This document shows positions 62,809-64,000 of a DNA stretch of 64,000 bases, piece by piece; the first letter of the stretch is position 1; each line of letters starts with the position of its first letter. Source of the stretch: Daphnia carinata. Taxonomy: Eukaryota > Arthropoda > Branchiopoda > Diplostraca > Daphniidae. A program made the position numbers and the translations under genes. Location of the stretch: assembly GCF_022539665.2 (NCBI RefSeq), contig NC_081332.1, positions 2,191,773 to 2,255,772 of the forward strand, given 5' to 3'. A model generated the notes under the pieces. The model was not told the origin of the DNA. It ran no database searches and worked only from the letters and a program-made list of their open reading frames with translations.

Positions 62809-64000
62809 ATAGGTTGTCTTTTGCTGAATTAAAATACAGAAGTCATTGTACAATTACTGGCTACAGGATTGTTGGTCAAGGTAACCTCCAAAACTTTATG
62901 TACGAAATATTTAAACCGGTAACTGCCTTCAATCGCAGCCGAAACTTATTTAAACAAACACCGATAAGCGTACCTTGACCTTATCCATTTTTCTCAATAT
63001 CTTATCAAGAACGTGTGCTGATGCACCCTTGATTCGTGAATGATAGCTCAATGCCTGGGACTGTTACAGGTGGAAACTGGAAAGCAACTTCATTAATTTG
63101 TTTTGGAACATGAGCAAAACGTGGTTCGATTTCGCAAAGCAGACAACATTTGCATTATTGAGCCACCAGATGTCCTAGATGTCTTAGATGTGAAGTGGGT
63201 GGTTTCTTCATATTTCGCTGTGTAGTCCCACAGGACAGGAGTTTCTGAAGCAGTTTCACCGGTCGAAATCTCGGTAAGAATTGTGAGCAAGGTTTTCGTT
63301 TATTTTTGCCAAAACCTGGCAGTTATCATTATGTTTGGAATGTCCAATGGTTGTGTTGAGTTTGCCAACAACGCGGAAGAATGACGTTTCGAAGCTACTC
63401 CAAACTCACTGGTTTATGTTTCCAAAGGCTGACAAGACTCCACATTTAAAATTCTTAAATTCTTATATATACTGTTAATAGCCCTTTCAAAGTTTAGCTC
63501 ATATTTTCCTGAGAAGATTACGTTATGAGGTTTGACAGCAAAAGGTTTATACATTAACAATGTGTTAAAATTAGTAACCTCTTGTAAAAACAATTCTCAT
63601 TCAGTCGTATTGTTATGCTTGTGTCAGTCTACTGAAAACAGGAATCTATTTTAATTTAATGATACTAGTTGAAGAAGAATTCTTTTTTTTAGATGTTTTT
63701 ATTACAATAATTAGTTGTGAAAATTGTTTTGAGTACGTATTGGTTGCAAATGAACCACAAAATGTCACAGGATTTTCTTTCCATTTTGTTTCTATTTTAA
63801 TGTCATTTCAAATTATAACTAGGCAGATTTAAAAAAGTGTTTATCATGAAAGTTTATCGTACGAGACCTTTTACAAGGCAGCATCATGAAATCAATATCG
63901 GTGGCTTCGTATGCTTTGACGACTTGGCGCAAGCGCTCTCGCAACCATAGATGTTTTTCAAATATACTCTTCTACAATAAGATTCACTGTATGTTTGGAT
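62809..64000. other. Region upstream of TUT1, no gene recognised
   Basis: The TUT1 promoter should lie in the first few hundred bases. A minus-strand frame at 63093-63290 shows no family resemblance. The rest is AT-rich with no repeats or RNA genes I can name. Confidence 0.5.

Noticed and set aside
63093-63290. Minus-strand frame upstream of TUT1
   Set aside because: No conserved motif and unclear splice sites. Not supported as a gene.

Overview
The window is eukaryotic nuclear DNA from an animal, most likely an arthropod and plausibly a Daphnia-like branchiopod crustacean. The basis is three metazoan genes split by many 60-135 bp GT-AG introns, a few longer introns, AT-rich non-coding DNA, and very dense homopolymer and microsatellite tracts. 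The species is inference. I see no prokaryotic operons, CRISPR arrays or intact mobile-element genes.

Layout. (1) 1-3614: intergenic DNA with no gene I can support. (2) 3615-9064, + strand: host cell factor (HCF-1/Hcf), 8 coding exons, 1438 aa, with an in-frame join at every splice. (3) About 10.04-12.05 kb, between the convergent 3' ends of Hcf and the next gene: an AT-rich repeat block of about 0.7-0.8 kb units carrying 20-bp palindromes. (4) 13821-27321, - strand: a type IV diacylglycerol kinase (DGK zeta/iota class, the class of fly rdgA). I rebuilt 18 coding exons totalling 5334 nt (1777 aa): a long low-complexity N-terminus, two C1 domains, a basic patch, the catalytic and accessory domains, ankyrin repeats, and a short last exon ending in a PDZ ligand, ETSV. 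(5) 27.3-53.8 kb: a 26-kb stretch of A/T, C/G and dinucleotide tracts with no recognisable coding exon. (6) 53851-54534 and 58935-59084, - strand: two well-spliced exons of unknown identity. Their phases fit each other and fit rdgA exon 2, so they may be an alternative 5' part of the kinase gene about 30 kb upstream, or a separate gene. (7) 60115-62808, - strand: a TUT1/Star-PAP-like terminal uridylyltransferase, 5 coding exons, 714 aa. (8) 62.8-64 kb: nothing supported.

The three genes are not an obvious pathway. Hcf is a chromatin co-regulator, the kinase attenuates diacylglycerol signalling, and the TUT1-like enzyme acts on U6 snRNA or on poly(A) tails. The main points beyond routine annotation are the short PDZ-ligand exon of the kinase with a possible intron-retention alternative end, the candidate distant 5' exons, the palindromic repeat block, and the extreme homopolymer load with an apparent strand bias. 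All splice junctions were placed by eye from GT/AG signals, reading phase and family similarity. No alignment or transcript data were available.
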